A stretch of 64,000 nt of DNA from Mergibacter septicus (GTDB taxonomy: Bacteria > Pseudomonadota > Gammaproteobacteria > Enterobacterales > Pasteurellaceae). Each line of letters begins with the position of its first letter. Position 1 is the first letter of the stretch. The translations under genes and the position numbers were made by a program. The notes under the pieces were generated by a model. It searched no databases. It was not told the origin of the DNA and saw nothing but the letters and a program-made list of their open reading frames with translations. This document shows, piece by piece, positions 39,873 to 50,489 of the stretch. The stretch is taken from the NCBI RefSeq assembly GCF_003265225.1, contig NZ_CP022013.1:901001-965000 (forward strand). Reading direction: 5' to 3'.

Positions 39873-40886
39873 ATGTCATCTCTTTGGAAAAAAACGTTAT
39901 TCGCTACCTTAATTAGCGGACTTAGCTATACAGCAAATGCAAATATTCTCACGTCTATCCAACCACTTGGTTTTATCGCTTCCGCTATTGCCGATGGTGT
40001 AACCACAACTGAAGTTTTAATCCCTGCTACTGCCTCTCCCCATGATTATAGTCTCAAACCTTCAGATGTAAAAAAATTACAAAATGCAGGTTTAGTAGTT
40101 TGGATTGGAGAAGATATTGATGGTTTTTTAGAAAAAGCGGTCAAAAAACTACCTACCAATAAAGTGATTACACTTGAAGATGTAAAACAAATTGAGCCTT
40201 TATTAGGTCAAGCAGCAGATGATCATGAACATGGACATCATGATGATGATCACCACCATAAAGATCAGCACGATGACGATCATCACGAACACGAACACGA
40301 ACACGAACACCACCATGATAAGCATGATAATAAACATGAAAATGCCCATCACCACGATGATGAAGATGATTTAGAAACAAACTGGCATATTTGGCTTTCT
40401 CCAGAAATTAGTAAAATTATTGCCAGTGAAATTGCCGAGAAGCTGATTAAACAATATCCTGCTAAAAAAGGACTAATTGAAAGCAATCTTGCTGAATTTA
40501 ATGCCGATCTTAAGGCAAAAAGTGCCAAAATCACCACTCAATTAAAACCAGTAGCAAATCAAGGTTTTTATGTCTTCCACGATGCTTATCGTTATTTTGA
40601 AGATGCTTATGGTTTAAAACAGACTGGCTATTTTACAGTAAATCCGTTGGTTGCTCCGGGAGCAAAAACCATTGCGGAAATTAAGCAAAAACTAGCGGAA
40701 AACAAAGTAAAATGCCTCTTTACTGAACCACAATTCACCCCTAAAGTTGTTGAAACTTTGAGTAAAAATACAGGTGCTAAAATTGGTCAACTTGATCCTC
40801 TTGGCAGCACCATTCCACTAGGAAAAAAAGCTTATACTCAATTTTTACAACAACTAGCAGATAATTTTGAATCTTGCTTAAAATAA
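39873..40886 (+). CDS. znuA: zinc ABC transporter substrate-binding protein ZnuA
   Basis: ZnuA captures zinc in the periplasm for ZnuBC. The 337-residue product has a signal peptide ending near ANA at 24, the zinc-site SPHDYSLKP near 55-63, a very His/Asp/Glu-rich loop at about 114-168, and the ligands in HIWLSP and VFHDAYRYF. The His loop is longer than in many homologues and includes four copies of His-Glu from a perfect DNA repeat. znuBC is not adjacent. AAGGAA lies nine bases upstream. The leader has an inverted repeat AAGATAGC/GCTATCTT (39797-39804, 39849-39856) but no convincing Zur box. Confidence 0.95.
   Translation: MSSLWKKTLFATLISGLSYTANANILTSIQPLGFIASAIADGVTTTEVLIPATASPHDYSLKPSDVKKLQNAGLVVWIGEDIDGFLEKAVKKLPTNKVITLEDVKQIEPLLGQAADDHEHGHHDDDHHHKDQHDDDHHEHEHEHEHHHDKHDNKHENAHHHDDEDDLETNWHIWLSPEISKIIASEIAEKLIKQYPAKKGLIESNLAEFNADLKAKSAKITTQLKPVANQGFYVFHDAYRYFEDAYGLKQTGYFTVNPLVAPGAKTIAEIKQKLAENKVKCLFTEPQFTPKVVETLSKNTGAKIGQLDPLGSTIPLGKKAYTQFLQQLADNFESCLK
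40284..40307 (+). repeat. CACGAA tandem repeat, four copies, inside znuA
   Basis: Four perfect 6-base units encode (His-Glu)4 in the zinc-binding loop. Six is a multiple of three, so copy changes alter loop length without a frameshift. Confidence 0.9.
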
Positions 40887-40898
40887 CTCTTTTCTATT

Positions 40899-40934
40899 AA
40901 AAAATCCCCCATATTTAGAGATGGGGGATTTTTT
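40899..40934. terminator. bidirectional terminator between znuA and the RpiR gene
   Basis: AAAAAATCCCCCAT and ATGGGGGATTTTTT form a 14-pair stem with an eight-base loop, with A- and T-runs on both sides of the converging genes. Confidence 0.92.
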
Positions 40935-40954
40935 ATTCTAGCAAGGAAAAAGTT

Positions 40955-41806
40955 TTATTCCTGTTCCACTTGATGCGAACGTTTCACTCCTAAAGAAATT
41001 GCTAAAGTTTGAGCTAAGGTCATAGTTGCGCATTGAGAACGAAAACCACTGACTTGTGCTTCTTTAATGATAAAGGCAACATCACTGAAACTGACCAAAG
41101 GGCTAATTTGACTATCTGTAATGGCAATATGTTTAATTCCATTACGAGAAGTTGCTTCGACAATCTTTAATGTTTCTTCCGCATAAGGAGAAAAACTAAT
41201 CGCAACTATTACATCATTTGGGCGTATCATATTAAGTTGTTCTTCAAACATTGCCGCAACACCATCTATGAGAAAGGAACGACAGCCTAAATGTTGTAAA
41301 GTATAATTCAAATAATTAGCAATACTAAATGAACGTTTTAAACCAAGAATAAAAATTGTATTGGCAGCATCAAGTAAATTAACCGCTTGTTGTAACTGCT
41401 CTACTTTGGTGTGTAAATTTAATTGTTTCAGTGCCAATGTATTTGATTGGACAAAAGAGTTTAAAATATGGCTAGGCATATCTAACTCACTGATATCAAT
41501 ATCAGCTTGATCTAATAAACGAATCCGATCAGGATAATTCATAGTTTCTTCTAATAAATTATCCCGAAAAACCTGTTTCATCTCATTAAAGCCACTAAAA
41601 CCAAAAGCATTAGCAAAACGAATTAACGTTGAAGGCGGAACATCAGCTCGTTCAGCAATAGTCGCAACAGTATCAAAAACAACACTATTCGTATTATCCA
41701 AAATATACTTAGCAACTTGTTTTAACCGCTTAGTTAATCCATCATAGCGTTCTCTGATTTGATTTTCTAATTGTTCTAATGCAATCGATTTATTCATATT
41801 CATCAT
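40955..41806 (-). CDS. MurR/RpiR family transcriptional regulator
   Basis: This 283-residue protein has the N-terminal HTH_6 domain (about 10-88, with RADVPPSTLIRFANAFGFSG) and a C-terminal SIS sugar-phosphate domain (about 125-265, with NTIFILGLKRSF and VIAISFSPYAEET). Such regulators sense phosphosugars. No sugar operon is adjacent: znuA converges on it and uup is upstream. The Haemophilus sialic acid regulator SiaR is of this family, and the window does hold nan genes, but nothing here links the two. The target is unknown. Confidence 0.8.
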   Translation of the reverse strand: MMNMNKSIALEQLENQIRERYDGLTKRLKQVAKYILDNTNSVVFDTVATIAERADVPPSTLIRFANAFGFSGFNEMKQVFRDNLLEETMNYPDRIRLLDQADIDISELDMPSHILNSFVQSNTLALKQLNLHTKVEQLQQAVNLLDAANTIFILGLKRSFSIANYLNYTLQHLGCRSFLIDGVAAMFEEQLNMIRPNDVIVAISFSPYAEETLKIVEATSRNGIKHIAITDSQISPLVSFSDVAFIIKEAQVSGFRSQCATMTLAQTLAISLGVKRSHQVEQE

Positions 41807-41871
41807 AAAAATTTACCCTAATTCAACATACCGCTTTTGATGGATTATAAATTAGCCATTACAAAATAAAA

Positions 41872-43815
41872 TTATTTTTCTCCATTTAATCCGTCTATTC
41901 GCTTCTGCTCTAATTCTTCCCAACGTAAAAAAGCATCCTCTAAAGCTTGTTCCTGTTGAGCTAGATATTGCAGTTTTTCAGTGGTATAAAGATGTGGTTG
42001 GCTAAAGAAATCTGGCGAGCTAACCTCTTGTTGTAATTGTGCAATCTGTTGTTCTAATTCTTCAAGTAACGCAGGAAGTTGCTCTAATTCTCGCTGTTCT
42101 TTGTAAGATAATTTTACCTTAGGTGGTGTTTGTTTTGGTTTAACCTTTATTGCTGTAACAACTTTCTGGTTTCCTTTCTGTGGTTGTTGAGATTGATTTT
42201 CTAAGCGTTGTGCTAATACATTTGCCTGTTGCTGTTTTGCCTCATGGTAGCCACCAACATATTCATTTAACACACCTTCCCCTTCAAAAATAATACATTC
42301 GGTTGCTGTATTATCAATAAATTGGCGATCATGGCTCACAATAATTAAAGTTCCTTGATACTCGGTAAGAAGCTCCTCTAATAACTCTAAGGTTTCAACA
42401 TCTAAATCATTAGTCGGTTCATCTAAAATCAATAGATTATTTGGTTTTAATAATAATTTAGCGAGTAATAATCTATTTCTTTCTCCACCAGATAATGCTT
42501 TAACAGGGGTCATCGCACGTTTAGGTGGGAAAAGAAAATCTTGCAAATAGCCAAGGACATGGCGTTTTATGCCATTGACTTCAACATCTTGTTTACCATC
42601 AGCAACATTATCCATCACCGACTTTTCAGGATCGAGTTCGGCACGATATTGGTCAAAATAAGCTATCTCTAATTTTGTCCCACAACTCACTTTACCTGAA
42701 GTTGGTTGTAATTCTCCTAATAGCAATTTAATCAAGGTTGTTTTTCCACACCCATTTGCACCAACTAATGCAATTTTATCGCCACGCATAATGGTGGTAG
42801 TGAAATCTTTAATTAAGATTTTATCTTCAATTTGATAATTTACATTTTCCAATTCAAAGACAATTTTGCCCGAACGCACGCTATTATCTAATTGAATTTT
42901 AGCCTTACCCACCAGATCTCGGCGTTGTTTTCTCTCCTCACGCATTGCCTTTAAAGCTCTAACTCTCCCTTCATTCCGTGTTCGGCGAGCTTCAATGCCT
43001 TTTCTAATCCAAATTTCTTCTTGGGCTAATCGTTTATCAAACAATTCATTTTGTAAGGCTTCAACACGTAAATTTTCTGCTTTTGTCTCAAGATAAAGTG
43101 CATAATCTCCCGGGTAAGAAACTAATTTACCACGATCTAAATCCACTATTCGTGTTGCCATTTTGCGAATAAACGCTCGATCGTGTGAAATAAAAATAAT
43201 GCTACCATCAAAGGTTAATAGAAATTCTTCCAACCACGCTATCGCTTCAACATCAAGGTGATTGGTCGGTTCATCTAACAAAAGAATATCTGGCTTACAA
43301 ACTAATGCTCTAGCTAATGCCGCTTTTCTCTGCCAACCACCTGATAACTCTGATAATAAAATATCAGGTTCTAACTGCAACTTGGCTAAAACCTGACGAA
43401 TTCGATTCTCAGATTGCCAACCATTTAGGTGATCTAATTTTGCTTGTATATGAGCTAATTGATTAAGCAAAGTTTCACTATAATCCCGTTCTAATCTGAC
43501 TGATAAATGATGATATTCTTTTAACAAATCAGCCAGATCCTGTATTCCTTCAGCAACATAATCAAAAACGGTACCAGCTACATCTCGGGGAGGATCTTGT
43601 TCTAACCGAGAAACTACAATCTCTTTTTCAAGGATTACTCTGCCATCATCAAGCCCCATTTCTCCACCAAGAATCTTCATTAGGGTTGATTTGCCCGCCC
43701 CATTACGTCCAACCAGACAGACTCGCTCTCCAGCTTCAATACTAAAATCAGTATGATCTAATAATGGGTGGTCGCTGAAAGAAAGATACGCTTTGCTTAA
43801 TGTTAAGATTGCCAT
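41872..43815 (-). CDS. uup: ABC-F ATPase Uup
   Basis: This 647-residue ABC-F protein has two ATPase domains without membrane segments. Walker A motifs are GRNGAGKST (about 36-44) and GANGCGKTT (about 354-362); signatures are LSGGWQRKAAL and LSGGERNRLLL. The linker between them and the C-terminal coiled coil (about 565-645) are as in Uup, which acts on ribosomes or branched DNA. It starts 18 bases after rlmL, the pairing also seen in E. coli. Confidence 0.94.
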   Translation of the reverse strand: MAILTLSKAYLSFSDHPLLDHTDFSIEAGERVCLVGRNGAGKSTLMKILGGEMGLDDGRVILEKEIVVSRLEQDPPRDVAGTVFDYVAEGIQDLADLLKEYHHLSVRLERDYSETLLNQLAHIQAKLDHLNGWQSENRIRQVLAKLQLEPDILLSELSGGWQRKAALARALVCKPDILLLDEPTNHLDVEAIAWLEEFLLTFDGSIIFISHDRAFIRKMATRIVDLDRGKLVSYPGDYALYLETKAENLRVEALQNELFDKRLAQEEIWIRKGIEARRTRNEGRVRALKAMREERKQRRDLVGKAKIQLDNSVRSGKIVFELENVNYQIEDKILIKDFTTTIMRGDKIALVGANGCGKTTLIKLLLGELQPTSGKVSCGTKLEIAYFDQYRAELDPEKSVMDNVADGKQDVEVNGIKRHVLGYLQDFLFPPKRAMTPVKALSGGERNRLLLAKLLLKPNNLLILDEPTNDLDVETLELLEELLTEYQGTLIIVSHDRQFIDNTATECIIFEGEGVLNEYVGGYHEAKQQQANVLAQRLENQSQQPQKGNQKVVTAIKVKPKQTPPKVKLSYKEQRELEQLPALLEELEQQIAQLQQEVSSPDFFSQPHLYTTEKLQYLAQQEQALEDAFLRWEELEQKRIDGLNGEK

Positions 43816-43833
43816 AATTTATTTTTCGCTCTG

Positions 43834-46005
43834 TTATACATCTAACGTTACTAACCAGCAATTATGAATATGCTTATTCCGTGCAAAATCAAGGGGCAAA
43901 GTTTTAGGTGTAATATCAACCGCTGTTAATCCAACTTCTGCTAACCCAGCTAAATCCATTTTAAAACCTCGTTTATTATTTGAAAAAATAATTGTACCCG
44001 TTGGAGATAAAATGCTTTTTAATTGTTGTAATAATTGTAGATGATCTCGCTGTACATCCCAACTTTGTTGCATACGTTTAGAATTAGAGAAAGTTGGCGG
44101 ATCAACAAAAATAACTTCATATTGCTGATGACATTCTTGAATCCATTGTAAACAATCGGCTTGAATAAAAGTATGTTGACTACCTTCTAAGTCATTTAAT
44201 AGCATATTTTGTTCCGCCCAATTCAGATAGGTATTTGACATATCAACCGTTGTAGTGGTTTTTGCCCCCGCTAAAGCAGCATGAACAGTACAAGAACCTG
44301 TATAGGCAAAAAGATTAAGAAAAGTCTTTCCTTTTGCCATTTCCCCTACCATCTTACGAGTTAAGCGGTGATCTAAAAATAACCCAGTATCCAGATAATC
44401 CGTTAAATTGACCCACAATTTTGCACCATATTCTTCGACAAAAAAATATTCGCCCTGATTAGCCAATTTTTCATATTGATTCAATCCTTTCTGCTTTTGT
44501 CGCACTTTTAATACTAATTTATTGGTGGCAACTCCCGTTACCTGTAACGTTGCCGCCACCGCATCAAGTAAACGTTGTCTCGCTTTTCGTTCATCAATAT
44601 TTTTCGGTGCAGCATACTCTTGTATAACAATATGATCCGCATAACGATCAACTGCTAAATTATATTCTGGCAAATCAGCATCGTATAAACGATAAGCTTC
44701 TAGACCTTGTTGCTTCGCCCATTTTTCAAGTTTTTTACAATTTTTTTGTAATCGATTTGCAAAATCAACCGCAACAATCTGATTCTCTATTGAAGTAGAA
44801 AAATTATTTGATTGTTCAACCGATGGAGTATCACCTTCTTCTTCATTTAATGCCTTCCGTGCACTAAGTTGATAATTTTTTTGTACACATTCCAAAGGCC
44901 CATTTTTAGCTTTAAATTGGCGATATGCTCGCAGTCGTAAATAATCTAGTAACGTCACATCACCAGTAAAAATAGAGACTTGCCAATTTGAAAATTGTTG
45001 TTTCAAACGTTGCCCCAAAACAGAATACAGTGCAATTAAGGCTGGGGTAGTGCCTAATCGTTCTCCATAAGGTGGATTAGAAACTAGCGTACCTGTAACT
45101 TCATCTGGACAAGGGTTAACTAAATTCGCAATATCAGCTTGGCGAAAACGAATTAAGTGAGCCACCCCCGCATTTCTGGCATTCTGTTCAGCTTTTGCCA
45201 ATACCTTGCGATCTATATCCAATCCCCAAAAATGCGGTTGCGGATTAGTTGAAAAACGACTATCGGCTAACTGTTCTGCTTCTTGCTTTACTTGTTGCCA
45301 GACAGATTGGTTATGTCCTTTCCAGTGATTAAATCCCCAATGTACTCGCTGTAATTGTGGTGCAATTTTCGCTTCCATTTGAGCAGCTTCAATTAATAAC
45401 GTCCCTGAACCACACATTGGATCAACTAAGGGAGTACCTAGTTGCCAGCCAGAACGAACAATAATCGCTGCCGCAAGTGTCTCTCTTAATGGTGCGGCAC
45501 CAGTATCTTGCCGATAACCACGTAAATGTAATGCTTCACCACTTAAATCTAATGAAATAACCGCATCATCACGCTGTAAATAGACGTGAATCCGAATATC
45601 AGGATAATGACGATCTACATTAGGACGGGCAACGCCTTGCCGTTCAAAATGATCGACTATGCCATCTTTTACTCGCATAGCCCCATATTGCGTATGGCGT
45701 ATTTGACGATTAGTCCCATTAAAATCGACTAAAAAGGTACTATTGGCATCAAAATGTTGTTGCCAATTAAAATTGACTACCGCCGTATAAAGATCTAAAT
45801 CGGTAAAAACTTTTGTTTTCACTAACGGTAACAAAATCCTTGAACTTAATCTGCTCCAAAGCAAGCTTTTATACAACACTTCATCACTTGCCTTAAAATG
45901 TACCCCACCTTGAGCAATACAACATTCTGTTGCACCTAATTGTGTTAATTCTGTTTTTAATAATTCTTCAAAGCCACGTGCAGTGGTTGCAAATAGAGAT
46001 TTCAT
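43834..46005 (-). CDS. rlmL: 23S rRNA methyltransferase RlmKL
   Basis: RlmKL carries two fused methyltransferases: the N-terminal RlmL makes m2G2445 and the C-terminal RlmK makes m7G2069 in 23S rRNA. The 723-residue product has an N-terminal THUMP domain (about 45-155), the first catalytic motif [10 protein letters not shown] near 309-318 and a second Rossmann domain with [17 protein letters not shown] and [13 protein letters not shown] near 636-648. Length is normal for the fused form. uup follows at once. Confidence 0.95.
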   Translation of the reverse strand: MKSLFATTARGFEELLKTELTQLGATECCIAQGGVHFKASDEVLYKSLLWSRLSSRILLPLVKTKVFTDLDLYTAVVNFNWQQHFDANSTFLVDFNGTNRQIRHTQYGAMRVKDGIVDHFERQGVARPNVDRHYPDIRIHVYLQRDDAVISLDLSGEALHLRGYRQDTGAAPLRETLAAAIIVRSGWQLGTPLVDPMCGSGTLLIEAAQMEAKIAPQLQRVHWGFNHWKGHNQSVWQQVKQEAEQLADSRFSTNPQPHFWGLDIDRKVLAKAEQNARNAGVAHLIRFRQADIANLVNPCPDEVTGTLVSNPPYGERLGTTPALIALYSVLGQRLKQQFSNWQVSIFTGDVTLLDYLRLRAYRQFKAKNGPLECVQKNYQLSARKALNEEEGDTPSVEQSNNFSTSIENQIVAVDFANRLQKNCKKLEKWAKQQGLEAYRLYDADLPEYNLAVDRYADHIVIQEYAAPKNIDERKARQRLLDAVAATLQVTGVATNKLVLKVRQKQKGLNQYEKLANQGEYFFVEEYGAKLWVNLTDYLDTGLFLDHRLTRKMVGEMAKGKTFLNLFAYTGSCTVHAALAGAKTTTTVDMSNTYLNWAEQNMLLNDLEGSQHTFIQADCLQWIQECHQQYEVIFVDPPTFSNSKRMQQSWDVQRDHLQLLQQLKSILSPTGTIIFSNNKRGFKMDLAGLAEVGLTAVDITPKTLPLDFARNKHIHNCWLVTLDV

Positions 46006-46132
46006 AAAATTTACTTAAACATTAGAAATAAAAAGTTAGCCAGAGTATAACAAATCTCGCCTCTATCTAGAAACCTAATACAGTTGTCATACTGGATTAA
46101 ATTCCCTACTTAAATTGATATACCACCTTAAA

Positions 46133-46699
46133 TTAAGGGTGGGTAATTTGTTGCTTCACCATAGCGATGATCTCTTCTACCTCAGATGGAGTTAATTTTC
46201 CTTCTTTGATAAAACGAATTCGCCCTTTACGATCCAAAACCATTGTCATTGCCGTTTTCGCTTGTAACCCCCACGCTGCTTTGACTCTACCGTCATTGTC
46301 AATAATCACTTGAGAATGAGGGGCTGTTCTTTTCCCATTTTCAGTTTTACTGCGTGCAAAACCTGTTGTTCCCCAAATAGCATCATCAAGATTAACAATC
46401 GTTGTTGTTTGATACCGATCTTGAGGAAAATGTGCTGCAGTAATGGCATTAATAAGCTGATCATTTAATGCTTTTGCCGAACTACGAGCAGCAAAATGCT
46501 GAACAATGCGTACCTTTCCACTTAAATCAAAGCTATCCCACGGACGATAGATAATTTTTTCCGATGTCAATAATACTTCACCATCTACAACCTTTCGTAT
46601 CTCTTTAGGCGGCTGCCCCACCATTAAATTATGAGCAGATACACTGATAGAGAATACAGACACCACCAACAGCATCGCAAAATAAATAAATTGTTGCAT
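46133..46699 (-). CDS. ytfJ: YtfJ family periplasmic protein
   Basis: This 188-residue protein has a cleavable signal peptide (hydrophobic 4-20, cleavage near SAHN) and the YtfJ thioredoxin-like fold, with the block VRIVQHFAARSSAKALNDQL and a C-terminal KEGKLTPSEVEEII. The redox CXXC pair of thioredoxins is absent. Its function is unknown in any species. It follows rnd by three bases on the same strand and may be co-transcribed. Confidence 0.88.
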   Translation of the reverse strand: MQQFIYFAMLLVVSVFSISVSAHNLMVGQPPKEIRKVVDGEVLLTSEKIIYRPWDSFDLSGKVRIVQHFAARSSAKALNDQLINAITAAHFPQDRYQTTTIVNLDDAIWGTTGFARSKTENGKRTAPHSQVIIDNDGRVKAAWGLQAKTAMTMVLDRKGRIRFIKEGKLTPSEVEEIIAMVKQQITHP

Positions 46700-46702
46700 A
46701 AA

Positions 46703-47845
46703 TTAAATTCCTTCTTGTTGTAAAAGAATCAGTAATTGTTCACCAAAGGGTTTACGCCAATTTTGTAACAATTTAGGCACTTTTTCTGTTTTATTTTTTT
46801 GCCAATACCAAGTTAATAATTGATGTAACAAACGTTTACTGCCAATTAATTGTGGTGCTAAACCTGTTGGTGTAAGTTTTTTGATGTTATTTTGTAACAA
46901 ACGTATTGCTTTTTTATAATTCGGATTCAAAGCAATATTTGCGACTAAAGGCGGATATTGTGTAGGATCAATCCGTTGTGCTTGTGCAATTAAACTCAGT
47001 AATTTTTTCCCATGATGCCGAATTTCATTTGGATGTAGCTCTAACTCAAACAACTGTGAAGTATGTTTCGGTTGAGTTTGTGCAAGCCGATATAAAGACT
47101 CACTTTTAAGAACAAAATTCGGTGCAAGATCCCGTTTAATCGCTTCAGTTAAACGCCATTTTGCTAATTTTTGTAATACCGCAAGTTCTTGTCTATTTAA
47201 TCGCCACGCATTACCTATTTCCAGATAAGCTAAATCTGGATCGATTTGCCGTTGACGCTTATAGATTAACGCTTCACTCTCATCAATAACCGCTTGATAC
47301 CATTGTGTTTCAACTAGCTGTTGCTGTAATTTTTGATAAATAGGTAATAAATAAAATACATCGCTTCCAGCATAATAACACTGCTTAAGCGATAAAGGGC
47401 GAGCTAACCAGTCCGTACGAGAAATCGCTTTATCAATATGAATCTCAAAAAAATGTTCAACTAACTTGGCAAACCCTACTGATGGTGGAAAACCAAGAAA
47501 ATCAGCCATAATTTGTGTATCTACCATTGGTATTGGCATTTGTTGAAATTGATGTTGAAAAATCTCCAAATCCTCACTCCCTGCATGTAATAATTTCAGC
47601 ACCTTAGAGTCTGCAAGTAACTCAATAAAAGGAGTAAAATCTGAGATTTGCAATGGATCGATCAAACTTACTTGCTGTCCGTCATACAACTGAATTAATC
47701 CCAATTTTGGATAATAACTCCGAATACGAATAAATTCCGTATCCAATGCAACTACAGGTTGTTGACGAGCTTGTTGGCAGATCTGCTCTAACTCAGTTTC
47801 TGTTGTAATTAAAACATAATCAAAATCTGATAGTTTTTGTTTCAT
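46703..47845 (-). CDS. rnd: ribonuclease D
   Basis: RNase D is a 3'-5' exonuclease that trims tRNA precursors. The 380-residue product has the DEDDy motifs VALDTEFIR near 29-37, the middle Asp in LLHAGSEDLEIFQ and CYYAGSDVFYLLPIY with the Tyr, followed by HRDC domains at about 205-285. I place the start at 47845, because GGAAAGAG sits one base before that ATG; the frame is open five codons further up. ytfJ follows after three bases. Confidence 0.94.
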   Translation of the reverse strand: MKQKLSDFDYVLITTETELEQICQQARQQPVVALDTEFIRIRSYYPKLGLIQLYDGQQVSLIDPLQISDFTPFIELLADSKVLKLLHAGSEDLEIFQHQFQQMPIPMVDTQIMADFLGFPPSVGFAKLVEHFFEIHIDKAISRTDWLARPLSLKQCYYAGSDVFYLLPIYQKLQQQLVETQWYQAVIDESEALIYKRQRQIDPDLAYLEIGNAWRLNRQELAVLQKLAKWRLTEAIKRDLAPNFVLKSESLYRLAQTQPKHTSQLFELELHPNEIRHHGKKLLSLIAQAQRIDPTQYPPLVANIALNPNYKKAIRLLQNNIKKLTPTGLAPQLIGSKRLLHQLLTWYWQKNKTEKVPKLLQNWRKPFGEQLLILLQQEGI

Positions 47846-47907
47846 TCTCTTTCCATACATTTGTGCAAGAAAGGATCGTTCTCAAGATCCTCTCTGATTT
47901 TAATTCA

Positions 47908-47942
47908 TCAAAATAAAAGGGTATGCCTTTAACATACCCCTT
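47908..47942 (-). terminator. terminator after fadD
   Basis: On the minus strand AAGGGGTATG pairs with CATACCCTT around TTAAAGG, followed by TTATTTTG. It ends fadD, whose stop is 21 bases away. Confidence 0.75.
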
Positions 47943-47962
47943 ATTGTAACGATAATAACACC

Positions 47963-49666
47963 TTAATTAACTGAAGTTGTCGTACGTTTAGCAAGTTCTT
48001 CTTCTCTCACTAAACGACGTAAAATTTTACCTACATTACTTTTTGGTAGCTCATCACGAAATTCAACTTCTTTAGGAATTTTATAGCCAGTCAAATAATG
48101 GCGACAATGTTGGCGTAATTCTTCTGCGGTTAAACTAGGATCTTTTTTCACCGCAAAGACTTTGATTATCTCACCTGATACAGAATGCGGTACCCCAATC
48201 ACCACCGCTTCTGCTATTTTCGGATTCAGCATCACAACATCTTCAATTTCATTTGGATAAACATTAAAACCAGAAACAATGATCATATCTTTCTTACGAT
48301 CAACCAGTTTCAATTCATAATCATCATCCATTATGACAATATCTCCAGTTGCCAACCAACCATCTTGTAAGACTTTAGCGGTTTCTTCAGGCATATTCCA
48401 ATAACCTTGCATCACCTGCTGACCTTTCACCCAAAGTTCTCCCGCCTGATTCAAGCCAACTTCTTCACCATCATCATTTACAATTTTAATCTCAGTATTA
48501 GGGACTGGAACCCCGATTTTACCAACATGCCGACTAAACCTAGCAGTATTACAAGCGATTAATGGCGAACATTCAGTCATACCATATCCTTCTAAGATTG
48601 GGTTACCCGTTAAATCAAACCAACGTTGTGCAACTGCTTGTTGTATAGGCATTCCACCGCCAACTGTTAATTTTAACTTTGAAAAATCAACATCTTTAAT
48701 CTCATCGTAATTTAATAAAGCATTAAATAATGTATTAACGCCAGTGATAGCAATAGGACGATAACGTTTTAATTCTTTGATAAAATTTGGAATATCACGT
48801 GGATTGGTAATTAAAATCCCCGTTAAACCTAATTCAATCCCTAATAACGCATTCATTGTTAAAGAAAAAACATGATATAGCGGTAATGCTATCGTCATAA
48901 AACGATTTTCTTTATCTACATCTGCCCCAACAAAAACTGCAGCTAACCATTTTGCTTGTGCAATATTGGTTATCATATTACCGTGAGTCAACATTGCCCC
49001 TTTTGCAATCCCTGTCGTACCACCTGTATATTGTAAAAAGGCAAGATCGTCTTGCACAATTTCAGGGCGAACATATTGGCGATATTTTCCAATCCGCAAG
49101 ACTTCACGAAAAGTAACTGCGTGGGGTAAACGATATTTAGGCACTAACTTTTTAATATATTTAACGACAAAATTAACTAAAGTCCGTTTTCCAAAAGAGA
49201 GTTGATCACCCATTCTGGTCAAAATGACGTGCTTTACTTCAGTATCAAAAACAACTTTTTCTAACGTTGAAGCAAAATTAGAGACCACCACTATCGCTTT
49301 TGCACCACAATCTTGCAACTGATGCTTCAATTCCCGTGGGGTGTATAAAGGATTAACATTGACAACAATCAAGCCTGCACGTAGCACGCCAAACAAGGCA
49401 ATCGGATATTGCAAGATATTCGGCATCATTAATGCTACTCGATCACCTTTTTCTAGTTTTAATTCATTTTGCAAATAAGCGGCAAAAGCTCGACTACGTT
49501 CTTCTAGTTTACGATATGTTAATACTTGTCCCATATTGACATAAGCCGCTCGATCAGGGTGTGCGACCACCGCCTTTTCAAACATTTCAACTAAAGATTG
49601 ATATGCTAAAGTTTTTTCATCCATCACTGATTCAGGCGGATAATTTTTTAACCATAACTTTTCCAT
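47963..49666 (-). CDS. fadD: long-chain-fatty-acid-CoA ligase FadD
   Basis: FadD activates long-chain fatty acids to acyl-CoA via an acyl-adenylate. The 567-residue product closely follows E. coli FadD from its first residues ([10 protein letters not shown]). It has AMP-binding motif [16 protein letters not shown] near 211-226, [10 protein letters not shown] near 353 and the C-terminal FadD signature around GWLATGDI and [24 protein letters not shown] sequence. I use ATG 49666, which matches homologues; a GTG three codons upstream is the alternative. No other beta-oxidation genes are near, so it may serve phospholipid synthesis from host fatty acids. Confidence 0.94.
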   Translation of the reverse strand: MEKLWLKNYPPESVMDEKTLAYQSLVEMFEKAVVAHPDRAAYVNMGQVLTYRKLEERSRAFAAYLQNELKLEKGDRVALMMPNILQYPIALFGVLRAGLIVVNVNPLYTPRELKHQLQDCGAKAIVVVSNFASTLEKVVFDTEVKHVILTRMGDQLSFGKRTLVNFVVKYIKKLVPKYRLPHAVTFREVLRIGKYRQYVRPEIVQDDLAFLQYTGGTTGIAKGAMLTHGNMITNIAQAKWLAAVFVGADVDKENRFMTIALPLYHVFSLTMNALLGIELGLTGILITNPRDIPNFIKELKRYRPIAITGVNTLFNALLNYDEIKDVDFSKLKLTVGGGMPIQQAVAQRWFDLTGNPILEGYGMTECSPLIACNTARFSRHVGKIGVPVPNTEIKIVNDDGEEVGLNQAGELWVKGQQVMQGYWNMPEETAKVLQDGWLATGDIVIMDDDYELKLVDRKKDMIIVSGFNVYPNEIEDVVMLNPKIAEAVVIGVPHSVSGEIIKVFAVKKDPSLTAEELRQHCRHYLTGYKIPKEVEFRDELPKSNVGKILRRLVREEELAKRTTTSVN

Positions 49667-49832
49667 TTTATTCACTATTTATTATTAATCTACGACAAGT
49701 TATTGTATTTTAACATAAAACAAGCTTGATGTTTATTTAATCCTTCCTCATACCATATCAGGACAATTAAACCGCTTTTCAAACTGGATTATTCCTCGAA
49801 AATAGTCACGTTTAAGAAAAATACAACCCCAC

Positions 49833-49856
49833 AGGCTGAAATAGCTATTTCAGCCT
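49833..49856 (-). terminator. perfect palindrome after orn
   Basis: A perfect 24-base palindrome, AGGCTGAAATAG and its complement, lies ten bases after the orn stop. There is no clear T-run, so it may be a weak terminator or a 3'-end stabilising hairpin. Confidence 0.55.
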
Positions 49857-49865
49857 TGCTCTAAT

Positions 49866-50411
49866 CTATAATTGCAAGAAATGTTGACGATAATAGGCTA
49901 ACTCAGCAATAGATTCACGAATATCATCTAATGCTAAATGTGTATTTTGTTTAGTAAAACCAGATAAAATCTCTGGTTTCCAACGAGTCGCTAACTCTTT
50001 TAATGTACTGACATCTAAATAACGATAATGAAAATAATCGGCAAGTTCTGGCATATAATTAAATAAGAAACGTTTATCTTGAGCAATACTATTGCCACAA
50101 ATTGGTGATACCCCTTTAGGAACATATTTTTTTAAGAAATCTAACGTTTGTAACTCTGCCGCTCTTTCAGTTAAACGACTTTGGCGAACACGTTCAACTA
50201 AACCATTAGCACTATGTGTTTTTATACACCATTCATTCATTGTAGCTAACACGCTTTCAGATTGATGAATCGCAAGTACAGGTCCTTCCGCTAAAATCGT
50301 CAAATTCTTATCTGTTACTATTGTTGCTATTTCAAGAATACGATCCTGATTAGGGTTTAATCCTGTCATTTCTAGATCAATCCAGATTAGATTTTGTTTA
50401 TCTAATTGCAT
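49866..50411 (-). CDS. orn: oligoribonuclease
   Basis: Orn degrades di- to pentaribonucleotides and is essential in many gammaproteobacteria. The 181-residue product has DEDDh motifs [11 protein letters not shown] (10-20), the region [15 protein letters not shown] near 107 and the final [11 protein letters not shown] near 158. It is divergent to rsgA with a 78-base gap, the arrangement found in E. coli. Confidence 0.97.
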   Translation of the reverse strand: MQLDKQNLIWIDLEMTGLNPNQDRILEIATIVTDKNLTILAEGPVLAIHQSESVLATMNEWCIKTHSANGLVERVRQSRLTERAAELQTLDFLKKYVPKGVSPICGNSIAQDKRFLFNYMPELADYFHYRYLDVSTLKELATRWKPEILSGFTKQNTHLALDDIRESIAELAYYRQHFLQL

Positions 50412-50489
50412 AATTGTTACTTATCCTATATAAATAGTCGCATTTTCTTTCATTTTATCTTAAAACTCATATTATTTTAAGGATTTACT

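Noticed and set aside
40168..40380. Antisense frame over the His-rich part of znuA
   Set aside because: It exists because CAC/GAT/GAA codon runs read as Val/Arg/His on the other strand; low complexity, no start signal.
49833..49856. Operator-like perfect palindrome after orn
   Set aside because: Considered as a repressor site for fadD, but it lies next to the orn stop, about 170 bases upstream of fadD, and fits a 3'-end hairpin of orn better. Kept as a terminator-type feature only.
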